64,000 bases of DNA from Dasyornis broadbenti. Its lineage: Eukaryota; Chordata; Aves; Passeriformes; Dasyornithidae. Where the stretch lies: contig VZRN01006763.1 in assembly GCA_013397935.1 (NCBI GenBank), positions 964,525-1,028,524 on the forward strand, in the 5' to 3' direction. The notes under the pieces were generated by a model. It made no database searches, was not told the DNA's origin, and saw only the letters and a list, made by a program, of their open reading frames with translations. Both the position numbers and the translations under genes were made by a program. Position 1 is the first letter of the stretch. Each line of letters opens with the position of its first letter. Of the stretch, positions 47,326-60,454 are shown one piece after another.

Positions 47326-48846
47326 AAAACAGCTCATTGAAACAGCATTTAATTTTTTGGACTCACTGAAAATCTGTATTAGATCCATTCATCTTTGGAT
47401 TAAAAGGTTTTGCTCTGCAGAAGATGCAATACGGAACTTAGTCAAGAAACAAGCCTGTGAAGCAAGAGTAGGTGCACGCACATGTGCTGAGGAATGCACT
47501 GCAGCCTCCCCCTCATACCCAAAATCCCAGTTTTGTGTGTGGCTAAGGTGGAGTACCCAAAGTCACAGGAGGAAGGTGCTGTTCTTGTGTCACAGGCAGC
47601 ATTCGCCCGCTGCTGGTCCCCAAGAGCCCTTTCCACAGCTACGGGTGCTTAAGCTGTGGCTTTATTTGAAAGAGCACAGAAATAATCACATCCTGGAATT
47701 CTGGGTCAGTTGCCTGACCTATGAAAGCATTTTCTCTGGCTTTATGTGGGTATAATGAAATCCCTGCATAAAGCACTTCTTAAATATCAGCTGCCCACAC
47801 CTGACCTTCTGTCTCTAGAGACTGCATCCCCTCAACCGCAAACTTTTGACATCATCAAGAGCTAGAAAGGTGTGTGTGCATGTGTGTGGGTGGGATTTTA
47901 TGATTCTGAAATAGCTGAAGGGATTTTCCCCTAGTTTTACAAATTTATCACTTTAGTACTCCTGCAAAAGACCTCAACCCGCATTTTCTTCAGTCCAAGC
48001 GTGAAACAATGAAGAGAGTAACTGAGCTTTCATTAGAAGTGGAAATTGTACCTGGCAAGCAGTTTATAGCAGAAATTCAAACCAAGGGACAAAGCACATG
48101 TTTTGAGGCTTTCATTTAACATTTTCTGTTATTTGATTAACATAGTTTCTATTAGCCTAGCAGCAGCTGGGATTTGATTGTTTATGCAGCAGCTCAGAAA
48201 ACAAATGGTACTTTTGAGCAAGCTTGTGTCCCCCAAATCAGTTTTGTGAGGGAGTAATAGCAATGCCTCAAGTCCTTGCTTTCATTCTTCTTCCTGCTGT
48301 GTGTTTGTTATCATTAATAAAAAATTGCATCCTAGAAAATGTGGTTTATCTGAGACAAAGAGATTGAAGACTTTGGGGGTTTTTTTATTATTATTTTCAG
48401 TTTATACCAAACATCAGTACAAGCTTTTAATATTCCTTTTTCATAGTTTTAAATCTGTCAGTAGTTCTCTAACCTTCTATTATCCCCTTGCCCTATTCTT
48501 CTTTAACACTGATTTTAATGCACCTGCTTTGAGCAACATTATCAAATTTCCTAAAACTATATGCAATACCAATCTGCAAATTAAAAAGAGATTTTGGTAC
48601 CAGTTGTTTGTTTAAGACTGGAACGACAAAACATGTATGTTCTCATATATGCTATGTCCACACAGCTTGACATATTTATCAAGTAAAATTATTTTTTAGA
48701 TAACTTAGATAATACTTCTATAAGCATTTTAATCAGGTGCTGAAACTAGTTTGTATCTTAATGGGAGTTAGAGTGCAGAGCTATCAGTAAACAAAGAAGC
48801 AAAAGAAATAAGTCCCATTAATTAGGGTGAAACAGTAACAGAGTAG
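47326..48846. other. Non-coding DNA, nothing recognised
   Basis: A 132-codon plus-strand frame (47357-47755) overlaps a 64-codon minus frame. Neither has a known domain. No transposon wording was seen. Confidence 0.55.
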
Positions 48847-48943
48847 TTCTGGTTTTACAGATGGGCAAGATGTCTGATTGAATTTCCCAGGCTATGCAGA
48901 TTGGCTGCAGATGGTGTGGAAAGTGGTCCAGAACTCAGAATTC
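48847..48943 (-). repeat. Ancient MIR-like SINE relic
   Basis: The + strand reads GGTTTTACAGATGGGCAAGA, AATTTCCCAGGCTATGCAGA and GTGGTCCAGAACTCAGAATT. This follows the antisense MIR order (CATTTTACAGATGGGGAAAC, TTGCCCAAGGTCACACAG, CCCAG-ACTCAGG). It is heavily diverged. Confidence 0.45.
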
Positions 48944-51900
48944 ATATAATCAAAAACATGCTTAGATCCAAACAAGAATGTTTTCCCATGTGATGCTGTA
49001 TAGCTCCAAACCTTATCACAAGAATTTGGTAACTTTTCAAATCAAACCATAACATAAACCTCACACAACACAGCACTCAGCAAGGGCTCTCATTAATGAT
49101 GCCATTATATCTAATAATTCAACAACAGTGCAGCTCCTGGAGGCAAGTTAATTTGGCCCCAAGTTATAATTTCCTATTGAGAATGCTGACTGGTAAGAGC
49201 ACAGGCCAACTGGAGATCTGAAGAGAAGCGCATTCACTGAGCAGGCAGTAGATGAGCAGCACCTGTTATCATTAGGAAAATAACACTGGAAGAACTTCCT
49301 GCCAGTGAAACTGTCCTGGAAAAAAGCAGCAACATATAATTATATTGTAATACATAATATCCTCAAGATCTGAATCTAAAATTGCAGATACTTCTTTAAT
49401 CTAGACATGAGATTGTATTAATGACTTTTTTTTTTTTTTTTTTAATAATGACATCTCAGAGAAAGATAATCTTTTGCAAAGGGAGCTGTGTAAATATGGT
49501 GACATCTTACCCCGTGGGAGGACACTGAGACTCTTCTGCTGACTTCAGAAGCCATGACTGCCACCTTTAACCCTGTTCAGCTTGCAAGCCCATAACCCTT
49601 TTTACAAGGATGTTTCTCCGGTTTTAATTTGAGCGTAATAAACCTGTTTGAACAGCTATTACAAGCCCCTTGATGTTATTCTGATGTTGTAAAAAACCAA
49701 AAATATGTGCAACCGCTACCTATCTCTTGTCTGACATAAAAGCTCCTTTCTTCACTATCCTCCTCAGGAAGAATGAGCAAGTCTGGTGAATGCCTGGAGG
49801 CAAGGACTGCATGGGATATAATCCTTTTGTGCTTTTCCTTACACTTGCACCTGGAACTGACCTCAGCTTAACTCACACTAAGACAGAAGATGTAACATTT
49901 CTCAGTGAATTTAACTCACCTAATGCAGCCTTCACATCTGCACCAAATCAGCTTAATCTAATGGAAGAAAAATTCGGACTGACTGAGAACCAGGTTCAGT
50001 GGCTTTGCAGAGGTGTCCTTAATACTTCAGCCATGCATTTGGACCTTTTTTATCCTCTCACATTTTTCTTCTAGCAATAAATGAGAGATTCAGTCTTCAA
50101 ATTCTGTAATCTTTGAGATAAATATCAACCAGAACAATTAGCACACTAAGTTATGTAAGACATTAGATCATAAGAAAATACACAGCAAGACTTGGTAATT
50201 AGTTGGTATAATGACAGTTGTTAATTTTTGCAGGAACAATTTAGAAAGTTACTCAAGTTCAAGAATTTGTCATTGAGTCTCTTGTAATAGACTGGTACTG
50301 TTTGAAGGTAGCAAGACACCCAGAAGTACAGCAAGAAGGGAAATAAAAATGAATCTCATATATTAATTTGTACACTCAATTTCAGAGAAGAATCACATTT
50401 TATGTAAAGGCAGTGAGCCTTGTCAGAGAGTTTCACAAAGAATGAGATATCAGCTGAGGCTTAATTTTTATATTCCTCTCAAAAGGTCTTAATTAGCAGG
50501 GGATGATAAAAGTGAGCTTGAAAGAAAACCACCAAAGTCACTCTGTGAAAAGAAATGCCATTAAATAAATCCCCTCTACTTGGCACTTTAAAATTGAACT
50601 TGACAAATCACTGCCTAAAATACAACTGATAGAAATTCTGCACTAAGACGTCTCCAGAGTTTATAGGCCTCACCAGATCTTGCAGCTGGGAGAAAAAAAC
50701 TAATATAGAAAGTCAAGAAGGAGAAAAAGGAAAAGGAAAATTTCATAATTGTACAGAAGATTCACAAGTGAGGAATACCTTGTGAAGGTATCTCAAGGGG
50801 AGTGGGAAAACCCTGTTTCAGATGTAGCTGTTAGCTGCCAACCACCAGCAGAAGAGCTCTGTCAAATTCCATTTCCAGCAGAAAGTGAGTTTCTGGCAGA
50901 AGGGGAATTTGACAATTTTCCCTCCAGCTGGGCTTCAGGGCTAGGGCACTTGGGGAGTCATGCTGTCTATGAAGCAGCTCTGCTTTACTTTCTCTCCTTT
51001 TTTTGGCAGATTCAGATAAATTTTGCTTTCTTCCTAGAAGCAGAAGTGCATATGACAGCAGTCTTCCCAGTCAAAAACTACTGAGACATCACTTTGCTTT
51101 TTTTGAGTCACAACTAACATTTTCATCAGAATTGAAATTTAAATTTTGAACAGCTCCAGTTTTCCCTGGTGTTGTAGAATTAGAGAAGTCTGGATATTAC
51201 TTCTATAAACTGTGTATGAATCTCTGGACAAGAGGCAGCATCTGTGGCATGATATAGTGCTCAAGAGTAATGAAGAATAAAGAAACTGCTGTCACTGCCT
51301 CAGATGATCAGGAAGCAGGTTAACAGAGGGGAGCAAATGGAAACCTTTTTTTGTGCTAGATGAATCAAACTTCGACATTCATTAACACAACTCAGAAAAG
51401 CCAGTGTATTCAAAACCCTATTCTTCATAGTGATGGAGAAGAGTTCCCATTTAAGACAATGGACCACATGAAACCTTCTAGTTCAGGAAGTCTTTAAAAC
51501 AAAAAATGGCAGGATCAGGGAAAGTTTATGGAACATCGATCTTGTTTCTTATTCGGTGTTTTAAGCATTTGTATACCAGCCACTCTGAGAGAGAGAGAGA
51601 GTGGGAAAATGAACTATTGCACTGAACTGCTGAGGCAGCTGAGAGGCACTGGCCATTGGCAGCTGCTTTATGTAGTCACAATGGAAAGATGTTCAGCAGA
51701 GCTTTATCGTCAGCTTGTTAAGGATCGGTTACAGGTATGAGCATCACTTATAAAGAATAAAGTGAACATTGCCAAACAACAAGGCTACCTGCTAGGTTAG
51801 TTTTACCAATATCCCTGCTCAAATATCACTAATTTTCTCACTTCTAATTAAAACTTGGGAAGACTCAGAAGTTTTACTAATGAAAAAAGTCTTGCTTACC

Positions 51901-52377
51901 ACACCTCCTTTCCCCTTTTGAATTAGCAGAATTACTGTACTTTCTTCTAAGACTGAAAATATCTTCAAATTCAAAATATAAATTGCTTTTGAATGTACTT
52001 GATTTGAATCTGGTTAGGATCAGGTATTTTCAGGTGAGTCTCACTCTCTTCTTGAGATCTAAAAAGAGAAAAAGAAATAGGTAATAAATCCACTTCCTTA
52101 GCAAAGGGATTTCAAACTAAAGAATAGTAGACTGGACAGTATCCCAGAATAATGAAAATTGGTTACCAATTTTTATCTCAGTTGCAGAAACACTTTTTTT
52201 TCTCTTTAGCTCACTTAATTCCACTCTTTTTCATTTCTCCATTTATAAAATAGTACAACAGTTTCCTGAAATACTGTAGAATTCAGTGTTTGTATTGTCT
52301 TCCAAGGACCATACAGTAAGCAATATAGAAGGAAATAAAACCCATAAATTGCTTCTATTTCACAGGACAGTGAGATG
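48944..52377. other. Non-coding DNA, nothing recognised
   Basis: Open frames reach 111 codons (50749-51084, plus). A 70-codon frame at 51528-51740 contains a GAGAGAGAGAGAG run and no known motif. A T18 run lies at 49426-49443. No repeat family was recognised. Confidence 0.55.
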
Positions 52378-52479
52378 ATTATTAAAAGGTCTGAATGGGA
52401 CTACTTACCTTGAATTAATTTTATGACAATTATTAAAAAGTCTGGGTGGGGCTACTTATCTTGAATTCATGTTATGATT
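52378..52479 (+). repeat. 51-bp imperfect tandem duplication
   Basis: Two adjacent 51-bp units at 52378-52428 and 52429-52479 share ATTATTAAAA, GTCTG, CTACTTA, CTTGAATT and TTATGA in the same positions. I count about nine mismatches, roughly 82% identity. The divergence indicates an old duplication. Confidence 0.9.
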
Positions 52480-54373
52480 AATGTTTACAAAATTTTTGTG
52501 TCAGTGGAACCTTTCTTTTCTTAAAACAGCGGTTATCTGCACACAAAACACATTCAAACTCTATGCTATTATGAAATAGCATTTCGTGGGGGTGATCCAT
52601 GCTTTAATTGTCTTTAAAATTACGATTTTGGACAAAGGTACGAACATGAGAACAAGCAGACTTTTGAAGGCTATGACGCCTTTCAATTTTATTGCATGTT
52701 TTGAAAGCAGGCCCTGGAGATGAATGCCAAATGGCTGGTCAAACTCATCCTTGCACGTGTGCTATATTCAAAGCAGCCGATAATAAATGCTACTGATGGT
52801 CACTGCTTGTTTGCAGCTCCTAGCAAAGATCTGTGTGCTCACCCATGGGAGAAGGATTGTTTAGATTGGGTTTCACACGAACCACGTGCAAAGTCCTCAG
52901 CAGCCCTTTAGAGCTATAAACCTTATTAAAAGGCTCTGGATCTTAACAGCATCGTGCTGTAGATGATCTCATAAATTACACACACAGCTCAAGGCTTCTG
53001 CACCCAGGAGTTCACAACCTTCCGGTGGCTTGACTATGCCACTGCCAGAGTTCAAATTATAAAAGTCAATAAAATGAGATGTGAAGACTAGCATTGTACA
53101 TGGTGCTAGAAGGACATGTATAGGTAGACATAAAAGTTAAGCCTCCATATAAAGATATATAATCAAAACCAATGATAACATTTCAGCACATAGGGATGAG
53201 AGGAAATTAAAAAAATAAAATCCACAAATCTGGGAATCAGAATCGAAATCTCCTAAGTTCAACAGTAGGCTTTGACTTAGTTCTTCCATTAAAAAAATGC
53301 TTCTGTCCAAAGTGTACTGGTGTCCCAGTAAGTGTCATGTTTGACATCCCTGAAGTTCATGCTGCTTCAAGTACTGGAATGCATTTATGCATTTAACTTA
53401 TGCTAGCACCTTTCCCTGGCATCCACACATAACAACAAATTCACTTAAGCTGGCTGAGCACACCCAAGTGAGATGCATAAATTGGCAGTAGAGTCATTTT
53501 AAGGAGAAGCTCACTTCACCTGCCTTTAAGTCATCTGAAAGCTTGACACTTAATCATGATCCCTATAATTGGTGGAGGTAGACATCTCTAGGAGATTCCT
53601 CCCATTCTAGACTAGCATCTAAAACAGATAAACTGAGTCACTCTTGGTCACATCTCACGCTCTTGAACACAGAAGGAATTTCTTACTCTCAGCAAGACCT
53701 AGACAACCTGGATGGCCAATATGAATGGAATGAAGGAACTTCTACCATCTTTTGCAGTTAAGGAACAAAGGCACCACCCACGGACGGAACAGTTCACTGT
53801 TATCCACTGAACCACCCTCTGGGACATGACATTCTCTATTCAGTGAAATTTAAAATACGTTAACTTCTGTTGTGAAACTATCCTTTATTCTTTTTCTTGC
53901 CCCCCCCCCCCAATAAAAAGTATAGCTTGACATGATTTTTGTTTCAGGATTAAAAAAAATTCAAGTAAAACCTCACTTGCTTCCCTATTTTTTATAACTG
54001 TTCATTAAAAAAAAAAAACAACATGGCTTCTAATCAGAATATTTTGAGATAGATTTGTGAAAACCTGAAAAATATTCTTTCAGTCATTTCTAGTCCAATC
54101 ACCTGTGATTTAAAAATCCATCTGAAGTAAAATATATACTACTGTAGTCGTTTAAAAACTGCAGTTGCTTTTATAAGAGCCTGGTTAGTACTCTGTCTAT
54201 GGCTGTTTGGCCAAATTCCAAGCCAAGTAATTACATTTACATACCTAAATTCACCGTAGTTGTTTCATCTGGATACTGCAATATTATGTAAGCTCATTTA
54301 GCTAATTTAGCACCCCCATGAACAGCATAGGTTCAAAAGTTCAACTTAAAACTTTATTAGGTTTGCAGTCTGC
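52480..54373. other. Non-coding DNA, nothing recognised
   Basis: No gene or repeat family was recognised. A C12 run lies at 53900-53911, and a short poly-A run near 54006. Confidence 0.55.
53900..53911. repeat. Poly-C run of 12
   Basis: Twelve consecutive C, followed by AATAAAAAG. A mononucleotide run prone to length error in sequencing. Confidence 0.85.
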
Positions 54374-54460
54374 TTAATAATACTTAGCACTTAATTAATC
54401 TGCACAACACCCCTGTGAGCTACTTAAGTTAGTATTACCGGGAGAGTCTGTGAAAAAGGA
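54374..54460 (-). repeat. Ancient MIR/L3-like relic
   Basis: The + strand reads TAATAATACTTAGCACTTAA, then AATCTGCACAACACCCCTGT, GAGCTACTTAAGTTAGTATT and a G/A-rich tail. This resembles the antisense MIR/L3 order (AATAATA-CTTAGCAC ... AATCCTCACAACACCCTGTG, AGGTAGGTAAGTATTA), with an internal gap where the GCGCTTTACA segment normally sits. Confidence 0.55.
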
Positions 54461-57400
54461 ACAAAAAGACAGGAAGAAAAATGTCCATCCTACAATGCCA
54501 TCTCTCATACTCAAATAGGTGTTCGGGTGCCTATAGACCTTATTTTTACTTCAATGGTATTTAGTCTTGAAAAGACATTGAGTCAAAGAAAAGCAGACAA
54601 AAGGCAGTGTGACAGTCTACCCCATTATTTTGGCGTGCCTATGCACGTGTCCAAAAAAAATCTGTGAAAAGAGAACACATTCTCATTTCCTCTTGCATAT
54701 ATGGAAACATTGGATACATTCATAGAACAGGGGAATCCGTGATGGGGGAAAATGGCAATAATAATTAGCCAAGCAATAATAAGGTAATATTACAATAATG
54801 TGAGTACATGATTGATGTACTTATACCACTGATGCATGGTGTCATGCAGGGCAACCTGCAGGACAAACAAAGACCAAATGTCTTTAACAAAAAGCACTGA
54901 GTCACATCCTCTGCTACACGAGAAATCCTCGGTGCTCAAGTTCCTATGTCAGCACTACGTTGGGAAACAGACTGGTGTGCTAGCGGCATGTCCAAATGCA
55001 GAAGCAGGCAGTGCAAATGCAGGTTATCTGAGAAGCTGCCATGTGAGAAAGGAGCAGGTAGAGGAGGCCTCAGGAGCAGTTCTGAGATTGCTCTACCCTT
55101 CTACCTAAACCCTTCATTGCTTAGAAAACTATTCATGATGCCTAGAAGGTGTTACTCTGTGTCTCCTGTCTTGTGGGAATTCTCTGAATTGTTTCTTGAG
55201 ATCCGACTTTTGATCCAGCTCCATTTATCAGGAGGACTACTACAAGTCCTTGAGTCCTGTTTTCATTCTAACAGTACCACCTTTTCTGTGCCATCTGTAG
55301 GGACAAACCCTTCCTGTGCTGCAGGGAACTCAGTAAGAGAAAACCACAGAAGTCTAAATCTAGGCTCTAAAGGCACTTGTGGCACTGTGGATATACATAA
55401 TATATAAACAAGGGTGAAACAGCAGAAAAGACTAAGATTTCCTTCTCTTTTGAAGCTTATGACTGCAATTGAACTCAAGGATAGACACAGACACAGTCTG
55501 TATGGACTTACAATTAGGCTTACATATGGTCCATATCACAGTAGGAACCTCTCACACTTTCAATAACTTTATGTTCACAGAATGCTTAATGAAGGCAAGT
55601 AATGTCTTTTCATATAGGATGGAATGGTGCGCACAAAAAAAATTAAAATTATTTGCCAAGGAAAAGACATAGAATAAATGTGAGGGGTGAGAAAGTAAAT
55701 CTCAAGTCCCTAAGGGGACCTCTAGTTACTTCACATCTTTCAGTTCCACTGGACTCTTGATTTTCAACAATTCTCACAGGTATGACTGTTACAACATCAT
55801 TGCATCGACCATGGCACAACATGAAAAACGCAGGACTTGATCCTGCTAGAAGATCCCTGCAGGTAGAACTACGCACTTGAGGCACTCTCTGAGTTCAGGT
55901 GGGTCTGCACAGACAGAAGGGACAAACCTTTGCTGAATGTGAGCACTAGACATAAATACCTGCATGGCAAAGGAGTTATGAAGTGTCAGGTATGCATCAA
56001 ATAGGATAACAGCAAACCCATATCCTGACACGGTATTGTGATTACATCTTGCATTTACTGGCTTACTTTGCCTGCCCCATTACTCTTGCTCTTCTTCACT
56101 GCTCTTGGGAAATTAATTTCTTCCTTTTCTAAATTATTTGCTGTGGGACAATCAAGTCAAGAATATAAGAGGATGGTAACAAAAGCTGTTTCCTCAAGCA
56201 TATATATACATCATAAGTCAGGATGTCTAAGGGAAACTCGTGAGATCCATAGTTTTCTTGAGACCAGACAGTATATATTAAATAATATATATATATATAT
56301 ATCAAATACTAACATCTTCAAAGTATTATGTTAATTCAGAGAATAAACAGAAAGGACAAACAGAAGAGTCAAGCATTTTCCTACCTGAAAATGTACATTG
56401 TTATCAGAATACACTGCTTCAATTTTTCTTTCATGCACTTGGTCAGCTTTGTGAACCTACCTGCTTGACTTAGCATTAATTTCTTCATTGAAGCCTGAAA
56501 GAAAGGGAAGGTTATACCTTTTGATCCTCAAGACATTCAGCCCATCAGCAAGCTTTCCTGGCATAGGTGAAGAGTTCTCATCTTTATAGTGCTTCAACAA
56601 CGTGATGGAAATTAAGGGCTTTTTCATGCCACTGGCACTTGAAACTAAAATGAATTCCAAAACACTGCAATTAAAATACCAGGAAAGGTATATTGAAAGA
56701 GATTTTATAGCCATTCAGGATACCTGAAGGCATGATAAATCTTCCATCTTTGGGTAAAAATGCATCCCACTATTCCCTCAAACCCACAGCAACAAGCTAC
56801 AGTGTAGTATAGTTTAGGGAAAGTCCAAAAGCAAAAGTTTCCTGCACTTTGAGGAAAGTATCACTGAGATCATCCAGGGTCAGAAGAAGAGTTTAAGTCT
56901 TTTCACACAGTGCTCACAGAAAGCCCCCATTTTTCTGGGTGGCATCAAGTTGTTCTAGCCAGGCTTATTTCCTCAGACTCCCTGCAAATTCTGCTAAAGG
57001 AGAAAGAAGAGAAAAAAACAGGTATACATTTCCAAGCCAGGGACTAGGATTTCATTTCCCATCCTAAAAGTCTGTCTTCTCTATCTTTCAAACTTGGTTG
57101 AAGACCAAACCTTTCTGTCAGTAGCTGATATGAGAAAGCTGAGACAAAATGCCTCCATGGAAAAATTTGATGAAATCAGTACTACACAGGGACTTAAAAG
57201 TAACAGGGGTAAAAGACACAAATAGAGATGACTCATGAGAAGAAGGGAGTCAGAATGAAGTTCTGATTCTCCCTTCTCTTTTGTTAGAGCCATGTCCTGG
57301 TACTCTATACTTGGTCTTCCACAATAGGAGCAGGGTGTAGTTGCTTGGTTTCTCTAGGTTGCCCTTGCTGCGCTAGATCTGTATCTCACGAGAGAAAGTT

Positions 57401-59355
57401 GTGCTCCACTGGGTACTTCTCTCTCATCACCTAAAAATAGTTGCTCTGTGGTCTACCAGTGATGCACCGCACAGTTAGGAAATGGATACACTTTTCCTGA
57501 GAAGACTGTAATGGAAAATAAAAAAAAAGTCTTTGATTTTGTTAGACTCGGCAAGTTACTGCCAAAAATAGCACTGCATTTCCTCTCATAACTGCTGGTG
57601 GCCCATGAGCAACAGAATTCATCCAAAGTTTCAACCTTTGATATAATAAACTGGACAGACAAAAGTTGCTAGAATTTTCATAGAAATGCAATCCAGAAAT
57701 TTACCATATACCAGGAAATATGAACACCTTTTGGGTTTCGTTGTGAAATTTGCTCTTTGTATGTTGCATACCACCTATAGGACCTTCTCTCAGGATTTAC
57801 CTCATGCTTTGTTAGTTTTGGAGTTTTTAAAAATTTATTCCAAATGGTTTTCTCTTTTCCCTGTGGATGATGTGGTTTGTTCCACTTCCATGTGGACACA
57901 GGGGATCTCCAGCAGCTCAGACAGACCCCACCACCCAGCAGGTGTGACCAGTGGAGCCAGGCAGTGACTGTCCCTGTGTTCTGTCCCCTAGCATGTCCCT
58001 ATGATCATCCCCGATCCTCCAGATAGAGCTCCTTCTGAGCTTCCTCCCTACCGTCAGGTCTGTCTTTCTGAGGGAACCAGAACTCAGGGGAAGGAGTGAC
58101 CACCAATTCCCACCTCCACGGTGGGAGCTAGGACACCACCAACCCACACACACAAGAGTGAGACTGCAGTTATCTCCCGTAGTAAATGCACAGTTTCATG
58201 GTGCCATTGCCCTTCCCAGCTTAGAAAACCCTGCACTCTTCCACCATTGTTCCCTCTCTAAACACACACACACTGTATCATTGAACTTTTTTACATTTTT
58301 GGGCTGCAAATTCTCCCATTATTGCCTATTTACTTTTCTCTGACTGCTGTTCACAACCTGATCTCTGCTCTCAGGTGAATGTCCAGCTGGAAAGAATAAG
58401 CTTCCTCTTCAGGTCCATCCTGGTTTTAATCTGTTGCTGTCGCAATAAATTCCCTATGGAGGTTTTCTTACTTCCTATTGTTTTCCCTCTTCTGCTATAA
58501 ACCTCACAAATATTAATCTCTTTTGGTCCTGATTTTCCCTTGCCTCCCTTCTTTTATTTGTCTAAAATGCCTGCCAGGACTTTTCACACTTCATCATGTC
58601 TCCAGCAATACCGGCTCTGGGCCAATGCCAGAGACTGCAACTTGACAAAATATGTTGCAAGGTGGCTTTTCTTCCACACCGTCTGCAGCTGTCATCTTCT
58701 CCCAGGGTCTGATACTACAAATTAGGCAGAGCTGGCAGGAGACCATAAGTTTTTTACCTCCCAAAAGTTAGATTGAGAACAGAATTGCCAGGGAATTTTC
58801 CTTTTAGCTCCTTGCATGTGGGATAAGCTGCCTGGGAATCAAGGTGTTGCTTTATCCTGACATTTTCCTCTCCTTTTGTTTATTGTGCTGTGCCAGCTTG
58901 TGCAGTTACTATTGTGATGCAATGTCTAGTCAATTTGCAGGCATCACCTCATGCCATATTAGCCTGGACTGTGAAATCAGTTAAGGAGTGGACAAACTCA
59001 GAGGGAAAATATTAGAAGACCAACAGTTTCATGCAGGAACAGGAGCAAGAGGAAATAACCTGGGGACTCCTGGAGGTTTTGGTTCATTTCTCTACAAGGA
59101 CTGGTTCACTATGAGCAGAGAAATAGAAGAGGTGTTTGTATATCTTAGTAATTCCTCATTCAAACACATCCAGTAGGCTCTAGGTTTTGTAGCTCTACTT
59201 TTTGGACCAACAGCTAGAAATGATGTGCTATTTATAGTTTGAGTTGGGAAGTGTCACAGTTTCTTCATTACCTTTCTTAGTCTACATGTACGAAGGTACA
59301 ATTTATCAAGCTGGATTAGTGAGAATGAAAAACATCTTTTGCTGTTACTGAGGAG
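54461..59355. other. Non-coding DNA, nothing recognised
   Basis: No supported gene. The 153-codon plus-strand frame at 54946-55407 overlaps a 90-codon plus-strand frame and has no recognisable domain or codon-use signal. A TA repeat lies at 56285-56302. A GC-richer stretch around 57900-58150 is not recognised. Confidence 0.55.
56285..56302. repeat. (AT)9 microsatellite
   Basis: Nine AT dinucleotides in an AT-rich context. Confidence 0.9.
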
Positions 59356-59450
59356 TTTTTTTTTTTGGGGGGGGGGGGATTTTGTTTGTTTGTTTGTTTG
59401 TTTGTTTGGTTGGTTGGTTGGTTGGTTGGTTGGTTGGTTGGTTGGTTTTT
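59356..59450 (+). repeat. Compound T11-G12-(TTTG)n-(GGTT)n microsatellite
   Basis: Eleven T are followed by twelve G (59367-59378), then about seven TTTG units, then about ten GGTT units to roughly 59446. The frame through it gives a repeating LVGW peptide on + and NQPT on -, which are artefacts of the repeat. The G run and the paired-G units could form G-quadruplexes. Confidence 0.95.
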
Positions 59451-59870
59451 GGGGTCTTATTTGTTTTGGGGTTTTTAAGGTTACAAACCAGGAAATATGT
59501 AAGGAAAGACAAAACACCACTCCGCTTAAACCCAGCTACCTTTCAGAGCTCTGACTGATCCAAAACTGAGCAGGAAGGATTTCCTGCCTAAAAAAGCTGT
59601 CACAGAACTTCCCACCAGCATGAAGAAGGTGATCTGCATTGCCTGCTGAAAACGTGCCAGCTGGAGGCTCTTGGGCTGTTGGCTGTAGTTTGTGCTTTGA
59701 TCCTTAGAAATACACAGAGAATAGTGATAGCAAAGCAAAGGGTCAGGGGTGTATAATTTAAGCTGATTATATAGTGGAGAGCTGGTAGCTCAGTGCAAGG
59801 AGATTCTGGAACAATGAAAAAAGAAAAAGGTACTTGCTCTGTGATAGTATCAAACATCTTCTAAAACAAA

Positions 59871-59871
<1 letters not shown>
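59451..59871. other. Non-coding DNA between two simple repeats
   Basis: Nothing recognised. The sequence leading into the poly-A run has no AATAAA close upstream, so it does not look like a processed transcript end. Confidence 0.5.

Positions 59872-59923
<52 letters not shown>
59872..59923. repeat. Poly-A run of 52
   Basis: Fifty-two consecutive A, preceded by AAACAAAC and followed by GAGAGAA. It could be the tail of a plus-strand retrocopy, but no recognisable gene body or poly-A signal precedes it. Confidence 0.9.
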
Positions 59924-59926
<3 letters not shown>

Positions 59927-60454
59927 AGAATTTTCAGTGTTTGAGGTTCCCATGGGATGAATGGTGTCTGGCTGGGTTGATTTAGCAGTATTTGGAAAAG
60001 GGATGAGCAGTCACTGAGAGAAGACTCAAGTGGGTACTAAATGCAAAAAGAAGGTCTCTGGAGGCTCTGGGGACCCCCTTTGAACTCATCCCATCAGTCA
60101 TGGCTTATTTTAAATCAGATCTCCCATTTGTTCCATGCTTTCTCAGAATATTTCTTTTTTTTTATTGTTATTATACTAGTATTGCATTACAATTTTTGTG
60201 TTCTTTTTAAATTCTAGTTTCCGTAAGTTCAATTCATAAGTTCTGACGGAAAACCCTCTAGCAAATTATAGTTATAAGTGGTATAAATAAATTAATCTCT
60301 CTTGACTTCGGTGGGTTTTAGTTGATTTCTGCCAGCTGCTCACCTGGACAGATTATCTATATTTATACTCACTGGGAATAGAAAGTCATCTTTCCATGGA
60401 GTGGTTTAACAGCCTGATACAAAGGGAATCTGCAATCCTGGACTTCCTCAGCAG
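59924..60454. other. Non-coding DNA, nothing recognised
   Basis: AT-rich unique-looking sequence with no coding or repeat-family signal. Confidence 0.55.

Noticed and set aside
54946..55407. 153-codon plus-strand open frame
   Set aside because: No known motif, overlaps another frame, and no promoter or splice context was seen. The length is within what chance gives in 64 kb.
59254..59554. Frames with repeated NQPT or LVGW peptide units
   Set aside because: The repeats are direct translation of the TTTG/GGTT microsatellite, not a repeat protein.
59560..59923. Processed pseudogene ending in the A52 run
   Set aside because: No AATAAA lies just upstream and no recognisable coding remnant precedes the run.
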